Source: [Muricauda] lutisoli (nom. illeg.) (lineage in GTDB: Bacteria; Bacteroidota; Bacteroidia; Flavobacteriales; Flavobacteriaceae). Taken from it: a DNA stretch of 64,000 nucleotides. How positions within the stretch are numbered: the stretch's first letter is position 1; each line of letters begins with the position of its first letter. Below the pieces are notes generated by a model that did not search any database, was not told the origin of the DNA, and saw only the letters and a program-made list of their open reading frames with translations. Positions 16,748-25,141 of the stretch are shown here, one piece after another. Location of the stretch: positions 186,001-250,000 of the forward strand of contig NZ_JAFLND010000002.1 in the NCBI RefSeq assembly GCF_017313105.1, written 5' to 3'. The position numbers and the translations under genes were made by a program.

Positions 16748-16812
16748 GGGTGCATCATATCTATTGGAAATAGGTGAGTCCATTTCCGCAAAACTTCCAA
16801 ATACATTTTTTT
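16739..16812 (+). promoter_or_regulatory. Candidate attenuator stems between the Arg leader and the operon
   Basis: Several stems compete. Stem 1: CGCCC (16739-16743) with GGGTG (16748-16752), GTAA loop, covering the last Arg codon and the stop. Stem 2: ATCTATT (16759-16765) with AATAGGT (16769-16775), one G-T pair. Stem 3: GGAAAT and GG (16766-16774) with CCATTTCC (16780-16787), one bulged A. Stem 4: TTGGAA (16764-16769) with TTCCAA (16795-16800), followed after 5 nt by a run of seven T at 16806-16812. Stems 2, 3 and 4 share the GGAAA segment and exclude one another. Ribosome stalling at the Arg codons would block stem 1 and shift this balance. Which stem acts as terminator is inferred by eye, without energy calculation. 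Confidence 0.5.
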
Positions 16813-16838
16813 CAATTTTTACAGAATAATCGCTTGCA

Positions 16839-17453
16839 ATGGAAATTATTGTTGCTAACGAATCACATTTTAAATACGCACAGATCATTAGTGATACCAT
16901 TACCGAATCGGCCAAAGTTCGAGGTACGGGTATCGCCAGACGTACGCCCGAATATATCATAAAGCGCCTACAAAACGGAAACGCCATCATTGCTTTGGAT
17001 GGAGATAAGTTTGCTGGCTTCTGCTATATCGAGGTATGGGGAAACAAGGACTTTGTGGCCAACTCTGGTTTGATCGTTCATCCCGATTACAGAAATCAAG
17101 GTCTCGCCAAGAAAATCAAAAAAGCGGTTTTTGATCTATCCAGGAAAAAATTCCCCGATGCCAAGATTTTTGGGATCACTACAGGCCTGGCCGTAATGAA
17201 AATGAACTACGAGCTGGGGTACAAACCCGTTACCTTTTCCGAACTTACCGATGACCCAGAGTTCTGGAAAGGTTGTCAGACCTGTAAGAACTTTGATATT
17301 CTAACACGTACCGACAGAAAAATGTGTCTCTGCACAGGAATGCTGCACGACCCAAAGGCACAAAAACAAGAACCCGAAAAAATCAACAAAAAGGCATTTC
17401 AACGATTGAAAAGCATTAAGGAAAGCCTTTTTTTAAAAAAGAAAGACAAATAA
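16839..17453 (+). CDS. GNAT acyltransferase, probable first enzyme of arginine synthesis (ArgA-like)
   Basis: 204 residues. The GNAT core covers about 1-130, with the acyl-CoA loop YRNQGLAKKI at 84-93 and GLIVHPDYR before it. It is first in the arginine operon, where no argA or argJ is otherwise present, so it most likely acylates glutamate with acetyl- or succinyl-CoA. Unusual is a C-terminal cysteine group: Cys146 and Cys149 (GCQTC), then Cys163 and Cys165 (MCLCTG), spaced like a zinc-binding knuckle, followed by a Lys-rich tail. Family and fold are clear; the substrate is inferred from position. The downstream gap holds an intergenic repeat rather than a terminator. Confidence 0.82.
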   Translation: MEIIVANESHFKYAQIISDTITESAKVRGTGIARRTPEYIIKRLQNGNAIIALDGDKFAGFCYIEVWGNKDFVANSGLIVHPDYRNQGLAKKIKKAVFDLSRKKFPDAKIFGITTGLAVMKMNYELGYKPVTFSELTDDPEFWKGCQTCKNFDILTRTDRKMCLCTGMLHDPKAQKQEPEKINKKAFQRLKSIKESLFLKKKDK

Positions 17454-17456
17454 ACT

Positions 17457-17481
17457 GTCAGTTCGAGCGCAGTCGAGAACG
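17457..17481 (+). repeat. Intergenic repeat, copy 1 (core GTTCGAGCGCAGTCGAGAAC)
   Basis: A 25-bp element, GTCA then the 20-bp core GTTCGAGCGCAGTCGAGAAC then G, starts just after the stop of the acyltransferase. An identical copy lies at 25142-25166, also immediately after a stop codon and in the same operon. The ends GTTC/GAAC and inner GA/TC can pair with a bulge. Short elements of this look (TTCGAGCG followed by AGTCGAGAA) are common between genes in Flavobacteriaceae. Confidence 0.8.
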
Positions 17482-17518
17482 CTTAGTACGACAACAACAA
17501 TATTTAAAGAATCAAAAA

Positions 17519-18706
17519 ATGGAAAAATTAGTTATAGCCTACAGTGGCGGATTGGATACTTCATACTGTGCCAAATACCTATCGCAGGAAGAAGGTTTTG
17601 AAGTGCACGCTGTAAGTGTGAACACAGGAGGATTCAGCAAAGCTGAAATTGAAGAGATCAAAGAAAAAGCCCTAGCCTTGGGTGCGACCACTTACACCTC
17701 CATCGATGCTGTAGCCACATTTTATGACAAGGTGGTAAAATACCTCATTTTTGGAAATGTGCTCCGAAACAATACCTATCCCCTTTCCGTAAGTGCGGAA
17801 CGAATTGTTCAGGCAATCGAGATAGTGAACCACGCCAAAAAAATAGGTGCGAAATACATAGCACACGGTAGTACCGGAGCAGGAAATGATCAGGTTAGAT
17901 TTGATATGATCTTTCAAATCCTGGCCCCTGAAATCAAGATCATCACTCCGATCAGGGACAAAAAATTGGCCAGGGAAGAAGAAATCAATTACCTACAACA
18001 AAACGGTATCGCTTACTCTTGGGAAAAAGCAAAATATTCAGTCAACCGAGGCTTGTGGGGAACATCCGTAGGGGGTGACGAAACCCTCACCTCCCACCTG
18101 TCACTGCCCGAGAGTGCCTACCCGAGCCAATTGGAAAAAGAGTTGCCAAAGGAATTGAAATTGACCTTTAAAAATGGTGAATTGGTCGCGTTGGACGGCG
18201 AGCAGGATACACCGGCGGCCAATATCGAGAAATTATCCACGATTGCATCCAAATATGCCATTGGCAGGGATATCCACGTGGGCGACACCATAATCGGAAT
18301 CAAGGGAAGGGTCGGTTTTGAAGCCGCGGCCCCATTGATCATTATAAAAGCACACCATTTGCTGGAAAAACACACCTTGAGCAAATGGCAGCAATACCAA
18401 AAAGAGCAAATGGGCAATTTTTATGGTATGCTCTTGCACGAAGGAAACTATCTGGACGAGGTAATGCGAAATATTGAAGCCTTTTTGACCGACACCCAGA
18501 AACACGTTTCGGGTGATGTTTTTGTCACCTTGCATCCCTATCGATTTGAACTGAACGGAATTTCTTCCAAGCACGATTTAATGAACGCTTCCTTTGGAAG
18601 TTATGGAGAAATGAACAAAGGCTGGACTGCTGACGATGCTAAGGGCTTTATCAAAATTTTGTCCAATTCAGGGAAAATTGCAAACCACGTAAATCAAGAT
18701 TTATGA
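17519..18706 (+). CDS. argG: Argininosuccinate synthase
   Basis: 395 residues, the usual length. It joins citrulline and aspartate with ATP to form argininosuccinate in the cytoplasm. The PP-loop VIAYSGGLDTSY (about 5-16) binds ATP; AHGSTGAGNDQVRF (about 119-132) and WGTSVGGDETL are the substrate-binding blocks of ArgG. The start ATG follows an A-rich stretch after repeat copy 1. The stop overlaps the argC start (ATGA at 18703-18706). Unlike in many bacteria it is not next to argH: eight genes separate them here, and argH closes the operon. Confidence 0.97.
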   Translation: MEKLVIAYSGGLDTSYCAKYLSQEEGFEVHAVSVNTGGFSKAEIEEIKEKALALGATTYTSIDAVATFYDKVVKYLIFGNVLRNNTYPLSVSAERIVQAIEIVNHAKKIGAKYIAHGSTGAGNDQVRFDMIFQILAPEIKIITPIRDKKLAREEEINYLQQNGIAYSWEKAKYSVNRGLWGTSVGGDETLTSHLSLPESAYPSQLEKELPKELKLTFKNGELVALDGEQDTPAANIEKLSTIASKYAIGRDIHVGDTIIGIKGRVGFEAAAPLIIIKAHHLLEKHTLSKWQQYQKEQMGNFYGMLLHEGNYLDEVMRNIEAFLTDTQKHVSGDVFVTLHPYRFELNGISSKHDLMNASFGSYGEMNKGWTADDAKGFIKILSNSGKIANHVNQDL

Positions 18707-19677
18707 TTAAGGTAGGAATCATAGGAGGCTCGGGATACACGGGCGGAGAGCTGATCAGGCTTCTGCTCAATCATCCCAAAACCGAGATCGACTTTGTGTA
18801 CAGCACTACTCGAGCGGGGAAAGCCATCACTTCTTCCCATCAAGATTTGCTGGGACAGACGAAATTGAAGTTTTCTGGTGAGGTAAATCCAGATGTGGAT
18901 GTGGTCTTTCTTTGTTTGGGCCATGGTAATTCGACATCATTTTTGAACGAGAACCAGTTTTCGGCATCAACAAAAATCATAGACCTCAGTAACGATTTCA
19001 GATTACAAGCAGACTCTATTTTTAACGGCCAACGATTTATTTATGGGCTTCCCGAATTGAACAAGTCTGGCATACAAGCTGCAGAGGCCATTGCCAATCC
19101 CGGTTGTTTTGCAACTACCATTCAATTGGCATTGTTGCCTTTGGCAAAAGCGGGTCTGCTGGGCAATGATGTCCATATCAATGCTGTTACTGGAAGTACC
19201 GGGGCAGGCGTTGGATTATCCGCAACATCCCATTTTAGCTGGAGGAACAACAACGTATCTTGGTACAAGCCTTTTACACATCAACATTTGGGTGAAATCG
19301 GGGAAAGTTTAAATTCCTTCGGGAAATCCGTAGGCAAATTGATGTTCTTGCCCAACCGTGGGAACTTTACGAGAGGAATTTTGGCCACTGCCTACACCAA
19401 ATACAACGGCAGCTTGGAAGAAGCAAAAGAGCTGTACAACGATTTTTATAAAGATGCTGCCTTTACTCATATGTCTGAGGAAGAATTACACCTAAAGCAA
19501 GTAGTGAACACGAATCAATGCCATATCCATTTACACAAACATGACGACCTCCTTTTGGTGACTTCGGCCATTGATAATTTATTGAAAGGTGCATCGGGGC
19601 AGGCAGTACAAAATATGAATTTGATGTTCGGTTTCCCTGAGACCGAAGGTCTTTTGTTAAAAGCAGGAGTATTTTAA
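18703..19677 (+). CDS. argC: N-acetyl (or succinyl)-gamma-glutamyl-phosphate reductase
   Basis: 324 residues. NADPH-dependent reduction of N-acyl-glutamyl phosphate to the semialdehyde. The Rossmann motif GIIGGSGYTGGELIRLL is at 5-21 and the catalytic cysteine is Cys135 in ANPGCFATT. HLGEIG and the PNRGNFTRGI segment are further ArgC blocks. The start overlaps argG by 4 bp and the stop is 10 bp before proC, so it is inside the operon. The acyl group (acetyl or succinyl) depends on the first enzyme and cannot be set from this protein. Confidence 0.97.
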   Translation: MIKVGIIGGSGYTGGELIRLLLNHPKTEIDFVYSTTRAGKAITSSHQDLLGQTKLKFSGEVNPDVDVVFLCLGHGNSTSFLNENQFSASTKIIDLSNDFRLQADSIFNGQRFIYGLPELNKSGIQAAEAIANPGCFATTIQLALLPLAKAGLLGNDVHINAVTGSTGAGVGLSATSHFSWRNNNVSWYKPFTHQHLGEIGESLNSFGKSVGKLMFLPNRGNFTRGILATAYTKYNGSLEEAKELYNDFYKDAAFTHMSEEELHLKQVVNTNQCHIHLHKHDDLLLVTSAIDNLLKGASGQAVQNMNLMFGFPETEGLLLKAGVF

Positions 19678-19687
19678 AATATCGACC

Positions 19688-20482
19688 ATGAAAATAGCGA
19701 TCATAGGAGCAGGGAATTTAGGATTGGCGATTGCCAAGGGCATTTTGCACAGCAATGGTGCCACTACCATGTATCTCACTAAACGAAACACCAAATCCAT
19801 TCAAGAGTTTGAAAAATACGGGAATGTAACCGTTACTTCGGACAACCAAGAGGCCGTCAAAAATTCGGATATCCTCATTTTTGCGGTACAGCCAGGTCAT
19901 TTCACCTCCATATTGGAGGAGACCAAGGACCTTTTGACCGAAAAACATGTAGTCATCAGTACCATCACGGGTTTCCGCATTTCTAAAATCGAGGAAATCA
20001 TCGGGTCGGATAAATTTATCATCCGAAGTATGCCAAACACGGCCATTTCAGTTGGCAAATCCATGACCTGTATTTGTAGCAACGAACTCGGCAAAAAACG
20101 TGTGGATCTGGCCAAAGCGATTTTCAATCGAATGGGCCATACCATGGAAATTCCGGAAGACCAGATGCAAGCTGCCACGGTAATTTGTGCCAGTGGAATT
20201 GCATTTTGGATGCGATTGATACGCGCTACTACACAAGGGGCCATTCAACTAGGGTTTGATGCAAAAGAAGCACAGGAATTGGCCATGCATACCTGTAACG
20301 GTGCCGCCAGTCTTTTAATTGAGTCAGGGAGCCACCCAGAAGAAGAAATTGACCGCGTGACCACGCCAAAAGGATGCACCATTGAAGGTTTGAATGAAAT
20401 GGAACACCAAGGCTTGAGCTCATCATTGATCAGGGGAATTGTATCCTCATTTGAAAAAATCAGTCAAATCAGAAAGGGATAA
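19688..20482 (+). CDS. proC: Pyrroline-5-carboxylate reductase
   Basis: 264 residues. Reduces pyrroline-5-carboxylate to proline with NAD(P)H. GAGNLGLAIAKGI (about 7-19) is the nucleotide-binding motif, and the C-terminal VTTPKGCTIEGLNEMEHQG is the ProC signature. IIRSMPNTAISVGKSM is the middle block. Its place between argC and argD links proline and arginine supply: ornithine or glutamate semialdehyde spontaneously gives pyrroline-5-carboxylate. Spacing is 10 bp upstream and 2 bp downstream. Being behind the arginine leader means proline synthesis from this copy would follow arginine demand. Confidence 0.96.
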   Translation: MKIAIIGAGNLGLAIAKGILHSNGATTMYLTKRNTKSIQEFEKYGNVTVTSDNQEAVKNSDILIFAVQPGHFTSILEETKDLLTEKHVVISTITGFRISKIEEIIGSDKFIIRSMPNTAISVGKSMTCICSNELGKKRVDLAKAIFNRMGHTMEIPEDQMQAATVICASGIAFWMRLIRATTQGAIQLGFDAKEAQELAMHTCNGAASLLIESGSHPEEEIDRVTTPKGCTIEGLNEMEHQGLSSSLIRGIVSSFEKISQIRKG

Positions 20483-20484
20483 AT

Positions 20485-21612
20485 ATGAAATTATTCGACG
20501 TATACCCGCTATATGATGTTACTCCCGTAAAGGCAAAGGGCATTGAAGTCTGGGACGATAAAGGGGAAAAATATTTGGATTTTTATGGCGGCCACGCCGT
20601 AATTTCCATTGGCCATACGCATCCGCATTATGTAAAGCGAATCAAGGAGCAACTGGACAACATGGCGTTTTACAGTAACTCTGTCCAAAATCCACTACAA
20701 CAAGAACTCGCGCAAAAACTGGGCGAGCTTTCCGGTTGTGAAGATTATGACCTTTTTATGTGCAATTCAGGGGCGGAAGCCAATGAAAATGCACTAAAAA
20801 TGGCCTCTTTTCACACTGGCAAGTCAAAAGTGATCGCCTTTACCAATAGTTTTCACGGAAGAACATCGGCTGCAGTGGCCGCTACGGACAATCCGAGCAT
20901 CAATGCTCCCATCAACAAACAACAAGAAGTCACTTTCTTGGCGCTGAACGATTTTGATACATTTGAAAAAGCCATAGAAAATGATGCCTATTGTGCCGTG
21001 ATCATAGAAGCCATTCAAGGTGTAGGAGGTTTGGATGAGCCCACCACGGAATTCTTCCAGTTTATTGCAAAAAAATGTAAAGAACACAACATAGTCCTTA
21101 TTGCCGATGAAGTGCAATCCGGTTATGGTCGAAGCGGTAAATTCTTTGCCTTTCAGCACCATGGCATTGATCCCGACATTATTTCCATAGCCAAGGGCAT
21201 GGGCAACGGCTTCCCTGTGGGAGGCATTTTGATTCACGAGTCGTTTAAACCATCGTACGGACTTTTGGGAACCACCTTTGGTGGCAACCATTTGGCTTGT
21301 GCTGCGAGTTTGGCCGTTTTGGAGGTTTTGGAAGAAGAAAACCTGATAGAAAACGCTGCCGAACTTGGAGCCTATTTTAGGAAAAAAGCTGCAGAGATAC
21401 CTGAAATCAAAAAAGTAAAGGGTAAAGGACTTATGATTGGTCTGGAGTTCGATTTTGAAATCGCCTCACTACGCAAAAAAATGATTGTGGAACAGCATAT
21501 GTTCACGGGCAGTGCCAAAAACAAAAACCTATTGCGCTTTTTGCCCGCATTGAACATTACCAAAAACGATATTGACCTATTTTTTGAAGCGCTGAAAAAA
21601 GCATTACAATGA
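20485..21612 (+). CDS. argD: N-acyl-ornithine aminotransferase (class III, PLP)
   Basis: 375 residues, fold type I PLP enzyme. It moves an amino group from glutamate to N-acyl-glutamate semialdehyde. Seen are YGGHAVISIGHTHP near 34-47, NSGAEANENALK (about 94-105), FHGRTSAA, IADEVQSGYGRSGKF at 206-220 with the PLP-contacting Asp208, and Lys237 in SIAKGMGNG as the Schiff-base lysine. It is somewhat shorter than E. coli ArgD (about 400). The stop overlaps the next start (ATGA). It may also serve lysine synthesis as in other bacteria, but nothing here supports that. Confidence 0.95.
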   Translation: MKLFDVYPLYDVTPVKAKGIEVWDDKGEKYLDFYGGHAVISIGHTHPHYVKRIKEQLDNMAFYSNSVQNPLQQELAQKLGELSGCEDYDLFMCNSGAEANENALKMASFHTGKSKVIAFTNSFHGRTSAAVAATDNPSINAPINKQQEVTFLALNDFDTFEKAIENDAYCAVIIEAIQGVGGLDEPTTEFFQFIAKKCKEHNIVLIADEVQSGYGRSGKFFAFQHHGIDPDIISIAKGMGNGFPVGGILIHESFKPSYGLLGTTFGGNHLACAASLAVLEVLEEENLIENAAELGAYFRKKAAEIPEIKKVKGKGLMIGLEFDFEIASLRKKMIVEQHMFTGSAKNKNLLRFLPALNITKNDIDLFFEALKKALQ

Positions 21613-22547
21613 AGCACTATTTATCTGTCAACGATATAGAATCCTTGCCCGATTGGGTGAACGAAGCATTAACCCTAAAAAAAGACCCTTATCAGTTTGA
21701 AGATTTGGGCAAGCGGAAAACAATTTGTCTATTGTTTTTCAATAATAGCCTCAGAACCCGTTTAAGTACGCAAAAGGCGGCCATGAATCTTGGAATGGAA
21801 GTAATGATCATGAACTTTGGGAACGAAGGCTGGGCGTTGGAATATGGTGATGGAACCATTATGGACCAAGGCACCTCGGAACACATAAAAGAAGCTGCCC
21901 AAGTGGTTTCCCAATACTCCGATATTGTTGCCATAAGGGCCTTTGCAGGTTTGGTGGACAGGGAAAAGGACGAAGCGGAAGAAGTCATCAATGGATTTGC
22001 CAAGTATGCCACGATCCCAGTGGTAAACATGGAAAGTTCAGTGGGGCACCCCCTTCAGGCATTGGCAGACGCCATTACTTTGAAGGAGAATGAAACGAAA
22101 AAGAAACCTAAAGTGGTTTTATCCTGGGCTCCTCACCCCAAAGCATTGCCGCATGCTGTAGCCAATTCATTTATACAGATGATGAAATTACAGGATGTCG
22201 ATTTTGTGATTACGCACCCCGAGGGTTATGAACTCAACGCGGAATTGACCGAAGGATGTCAAATAGAGTATGACCAAGATAAAGCATTGGAAGGTGCCGA
22301 TTTCGTCTACGTGAAAAACTGGAGCAGCTATTCGGACTACGGAAAGGTACTGAGCAAAGACACCAATTGGACGATTACAAAAGAAAAAATGGGACAGGCC
22401 AGGTTCATGCATTGCCTCCCCGTTAGAAGAAACATGATAGTGGAGGATGCCGTATTGGACAGTGAACAATCATTGGTGGTGGAACAAGCCAAAAACAGGG
22501 TCTTTTCGGCTCAGATTGTATTGAAAAAAATATTGGAGAACAAATGA
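21609..22547 (+). CDS. argF': N-acylornithine carbamoyltransferase (ArgF' family)
   Basis: 312 residues. It carbamoylates N-acetyl- or N-succinyl-ornithine rather than free ornithine, which explains why a deacylase follows. FFNNSLRTRLS (about 43-53) is the carbamoyl-phosphate loop in the variant form of this family, and SWAPHPKALPHAV and FMHCLPVRRNM are further diagnostic blocks. The residue that separates succinyl-specific (Pro90 in the Bacteroides fragilis enzyme) from acetyl-specific enzymes (Glu92 in Xanthomonas) is Ser90 here (QGTSEHIKE), so specificity cannot be assigned by that rule. Start and stop overlap neighbours by 4 bp. Confidence 0.93.
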   Translation: MKHYLSVNDIESLPDWVNEALTLKKDPYQFEDLGKRKTICLLFFNNSLRTRLSTQKAAMNLGMEVMIMNFGNEGWALEYGDGTIMDQGTSEHIKEAAQVVSQYSDIVAIRAFAGLVDREKDEAEEVINGFAKYATIPVVNMESSVGHPLQALADAITLKENETKKKPKVVLSWAPHPKALPHAVANSFIQMMKLQDVDFVITHPEGYELNAELTEGCQIEYDQDKALEGADFVYVKNWSSYSDYGKVLSKDTNWTITKEKMGQARFMHCLPVRRNMIVEDAVLDSEQSLVVEQAKNRVFSAQIVLKKILENK

Positions 22548-23290
22548 AACTAAAGGATAAGGTATGTATCGTGACCGGGGCAACGAGCGGAATGGGGAAA
22601 GCCATTGCCGAAGGGCTTTCTTCCGAAGGGGCCAAAGTAGTACTTTCGGGCAGGAACCAAGAAAGCGGCAAAGCGTTAGAAACGAGTCTTGACCATGCCG
22701 TTTTTGTGCCAGGGGATGTCACGGACCCATCTTACAACAAAAAATTGGTCGATACAGCTCTGGAAACTTATGGTAAGCTGGACATCTTGTCTTTGAATGC
22801 TGGCGTTCTTGGATTGGGCAATGTTCAAGAGCTACCTGTTGATTCCTGGCAAAACACCATAGATACCAATTTGAGTGCCATCTTTTACCTTTGCAAATAT
22901 GCGCTCCCCCATTTACAGGAACAGCCACAATGCAATATCTTGATCAATGCATCGATTGCAGCCTTTAAGAGCTTCCCAAATCACCCAGCTTATTGTGCTT
23001 CCAAGGCTGCATCCGTAGCCTTAATGAAGCAAATGGCAGTAGATTATGGTCCAAAAATCAGAGTGAACGCTATTTGTCCTGGCCCTGTGGACACTCCTTT
23101 ATTATGGGAATCCGCAAAGGCTTTCGAGAATCCTGATACGGCTGTTGAAAATGCGAAAAGGACTACATTGTTAAAAAGGTTGGGCACGCCTGAAGATATT
23201 GCTAAACTTGTGCTTTTTTTGGTTTCTGATGATAGCTCTTGGATTACAGGAACCGCAGTTACCATAGATGGAGGGATTATAAATACATAA
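22544..23290 (+). CDS. SDR family NAD(P)-dependent oxidoreductase inside the arginine operon
   Basis: 248 residues, classical short-chain dehydrogenase. TGATSGMGKAIAEGL (about 11-25) is the dinucleotide site, LNAGVLG the NAG motif, INASIAAF carries the catalytic Ser, and AYCASKAA the YxxxK pair; the C-terminal SSWITGTAVTIDGG is typical of FabG-like members. It overlaps the carbamoyltransferase by 4 bp and ends 1 bp before argB, so it is fully embedded. No arginine pathway step needs it, since ArgC already makes the semialdehyde. Substrate unknown; it could be a passenger or a side reaction clearing an acylated aldehyde, which is speculation. Confidence 0.9.
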   Translation: MKLKDKVCIVTGATSGMGKAIAEGLSSEGAKVVLSGRNQESGKALETSLDHAVFVPGDVTDPSYNKKLVDTALETYGKLDILSLNAGVLGLGNVQELPVDSWQNTIDTNLSAIFYLCKYALPHLQEQPQCNILINASIAAFKSFPNHPAYCASKAASVALMKQMAVDYGPKIRVNAICPGPVDTPLLWESAKAFENPDTAVENAKRTTLLKRLGTPEDIAKLVLFLVSDDSSWITGTAVTIDGGIINT

Positions 23291-23291
23291 A

Positions 23292-24071
23292 ATGAAACAA
23301 AAATTATCCGTAGTAAAAATAGGCGGCAACCTCATTGAAGATGCCGAAGGATGCAAGAAGGTATTGGACCTGTTCGCTAAAATGGACGGCAACAAAATTT
23401 TGGTTCACGGTGGTGGAAAAAAAGCCACCGAATTGGCCAACCAAATGGGAGTGGAATCCAAAATGGTCAATGGTAGACGAATTACCAATGCCGATACCTT
23501 GGATATTGCCCTTATGGTCTACGGAGGATTGTACAGTAAAAAAATAGTGGCACAGCTACAAGCGCTAGGTACCGATGCCATTGGAATGAGCGGTGCCGAT
23601 GCGAATGCCATTAGAGCGCACAAAAGACCAAAAAAAAATATTGATTTTGGCTTTGTCGGCGATGTGGATATAGTAAATACCTACGGTGTTTTCAAACTAC
23701 TCCAGGCTGGGTTCACCCCAATTTTTTGCGCCCTTACCCACGATGGGAAAGGACAAATGTTGAACACCAATGCCGATACTATTGCTGCGGAACTGGCCAT
23801 AGCCATGTCAGACCAATTTGAGACCACATTATATTATTGCTTCGAGAAAAAAGGAGTTCTTGAAGATGTGGAGGACGAAAATTCCGTAATTCAGCATATC
23901 GATTCCAAAGGATATGACGAACTTTTGGCCTATGGTATTATAGCCGATGGCATGTTGCCAAAAATGCACAATTGTTTTTACGCACTCCGTAACAAAGTAT
24001 CCAAGGTTTGCGTAGGAAACACCAATATGCTCGAAGCAGATAATTCGGATTATACGACATTGACTTTATGA
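23292..24071 (+). CDS. argB: N-acetyl (or succinyl)-glutamate kinase
   Basis: 259 residues. Phosphorylates N-acyl-glutamate with ATP. VVKIGGNLIE (about 7-16), LVHGGGKKATELAN with the glycine loop, MVNGRRITNADTL and MLNTNADTIAAELA are the expected blocks. Length matches the E. coli type (258), without the extra N-terminal helix of arginine-inhibited ArgB enzymes. From this I infer weak or no feedback inhibition at this step, which fits control being placed at the leader or the first enzyme. It ends overlapping argE by 4 bp. Confidence 0.96.
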   Translation: MKQKLSVVKIGGNLIEDAEGCKKVLDLFAKMDGNKILVHGGGKKATELANQMGVESKMVNGRRITNADTLDIALMVYGGLYSKKIVAQLQALGTDAIGMSGADANAIRAHKRPKKNIDFGFVGDVDIVNTYGVFKLLQAGFTPIFCALTHDGKGQMLNTNADTIAAELAIAMSDQFETTLYYCFEKKGVLEDVEDENSVIQHIDSKGYDELLAYGIIADGMLPKMHNCFYALRNKVSKVCVGNTNMLEADNSDYTTLTL

Positions 24072-25138
24072 AAATAACACAGGACATATTAACGGAAAGA
24101 GCCCTTGAACTGCTAAAAGAACTCATTAGCATACCTTCCTTCTCTGGTGAGGAGGACAAAACAGGTGATGCCATAGAGCAATTTCTTCAGGGTTTTGGTG
24201 TAGCGACCAAAAGGCAGCACAACAACATTTACGCCTTCAACAAACATTTTGATGAAAGCAAACCAACATTACTGCTCAATTCCCACCACGATACCGTAAA
24301 ACCGAACAGTGCCTATACCAAAGATCCGTTTGATGCCCATATCGAGGATGGAAAGCTTTACGGACTCGGAAGTAATGATGCGGGCGGTTGTTTGGTTTCA
24401 CTATTGGCCACTTTTGTTCATTTTTATGAGAAAAAAGACCTTAGCCATAACATCATTATGGCTGCCACGGGCGAGGAAGAAGATGCCGGAGAAAAAAGCA
24501 TTAGAGCTTTGCTTCCCATTCTTCCAAATATTGATGTGGCCATCGTGGGAGAACCCACTTTAATGGACTTGGCCATTGCCGAAAAAGGATTGGTTGTGTT
24601 TGATGCAGTGGTCGATGGAACGCCCTCGCACGCGGCACATCCCAACGGCAACAATGCCATCTACAACACCATTGAGGTTTTACAATGGCTAAAAGATTAT
24701 TCCTTCGATAAAGTTTCGGATGCCCTCGGTGAAGTAAAACTGACCACGACCCAAATCAATGCAGGTAACCAGCATAATGTGGTGCCCGGCCACGTGGGTC
24801 TGGTCATTGATGTTCGAGTGAACGATTGTTACAGCAATCAGGAAATTGCAGATATTCTACAAAAGGAAGCACCATGCAAAATGACGCCTCGCTCCTTGCG
24901 TTTGAACTCATCATGCATTGATCCTGATCATGATTTGGTCAAAAGCGGATTGGCCCTTGGCCGAAAAACATATGGCTCACCAACTTTGTCCGATCAGGCC
25001 GCTCTAAGCTGTCAATCAGTAAAATTGGGACCAGGTGACAGTACAAGATCGCACTCGGCCAACGAATTTATCTTTGTAAACGAAATTGAAGAGGGAATAG
25101 ATATTTACATCAAAACCCTAACGGGATTTTTACAATAA
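24068..25138 (+). CDS. argE: M20 family acylornithine/acylcitrulline deacylase
   Basis: 356 residues of the M20 zinc peptidase family. In this pathway it removes the acyl group from N-acyl-citrulline after ArgF'. Metal ligands and catalytic residues are present: LNSHHDTVKP (His and Asp), YGLGSNDAGG, TGEEEDAGE and VGEPT. The C-terminal DSTRSHSANEFI supplies the last His ligand. A dimerisation lid with SHAAHPNGNNA lies in the middle. Its ATG overlaps argB and repeat copy 2 follows its stop. Whether it takes acetyl or succinyl is open. Confidence 0.93.
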   Translation: MKITQDILTERALELLKELISIPSFSGEEDKTGDAIEQFLQGFGVATKRQHNNIYAFNKHFDESKPTLLLNSHHDTVKPNSAYTKDPFDAHIEDGKLYGLGSNDAGGCLVSLLATFVHFYEKKDLSHNIIMAATGEEEDAGEKSIRALLPILPNIDVAIVGEPTLMDLAIAEKGLVVFDAVVDGTPSHAAHPNGNNAIYNTIEVLQWLKDYSFDKVSDALGEVKLTTTQINAGNQHNVVPGHVGLVIDVRVNDCYSNQEIADILQKEAPCKMTPRSLRLNSSCIDPDHDLVKSGLALGRKTYGSPTLSDQAALSCQSVKLGPGDSTRSHSANEFIFVNEIEEGIDIYIKTLTGFLQ

Positions 25139-25141
25139 ACC

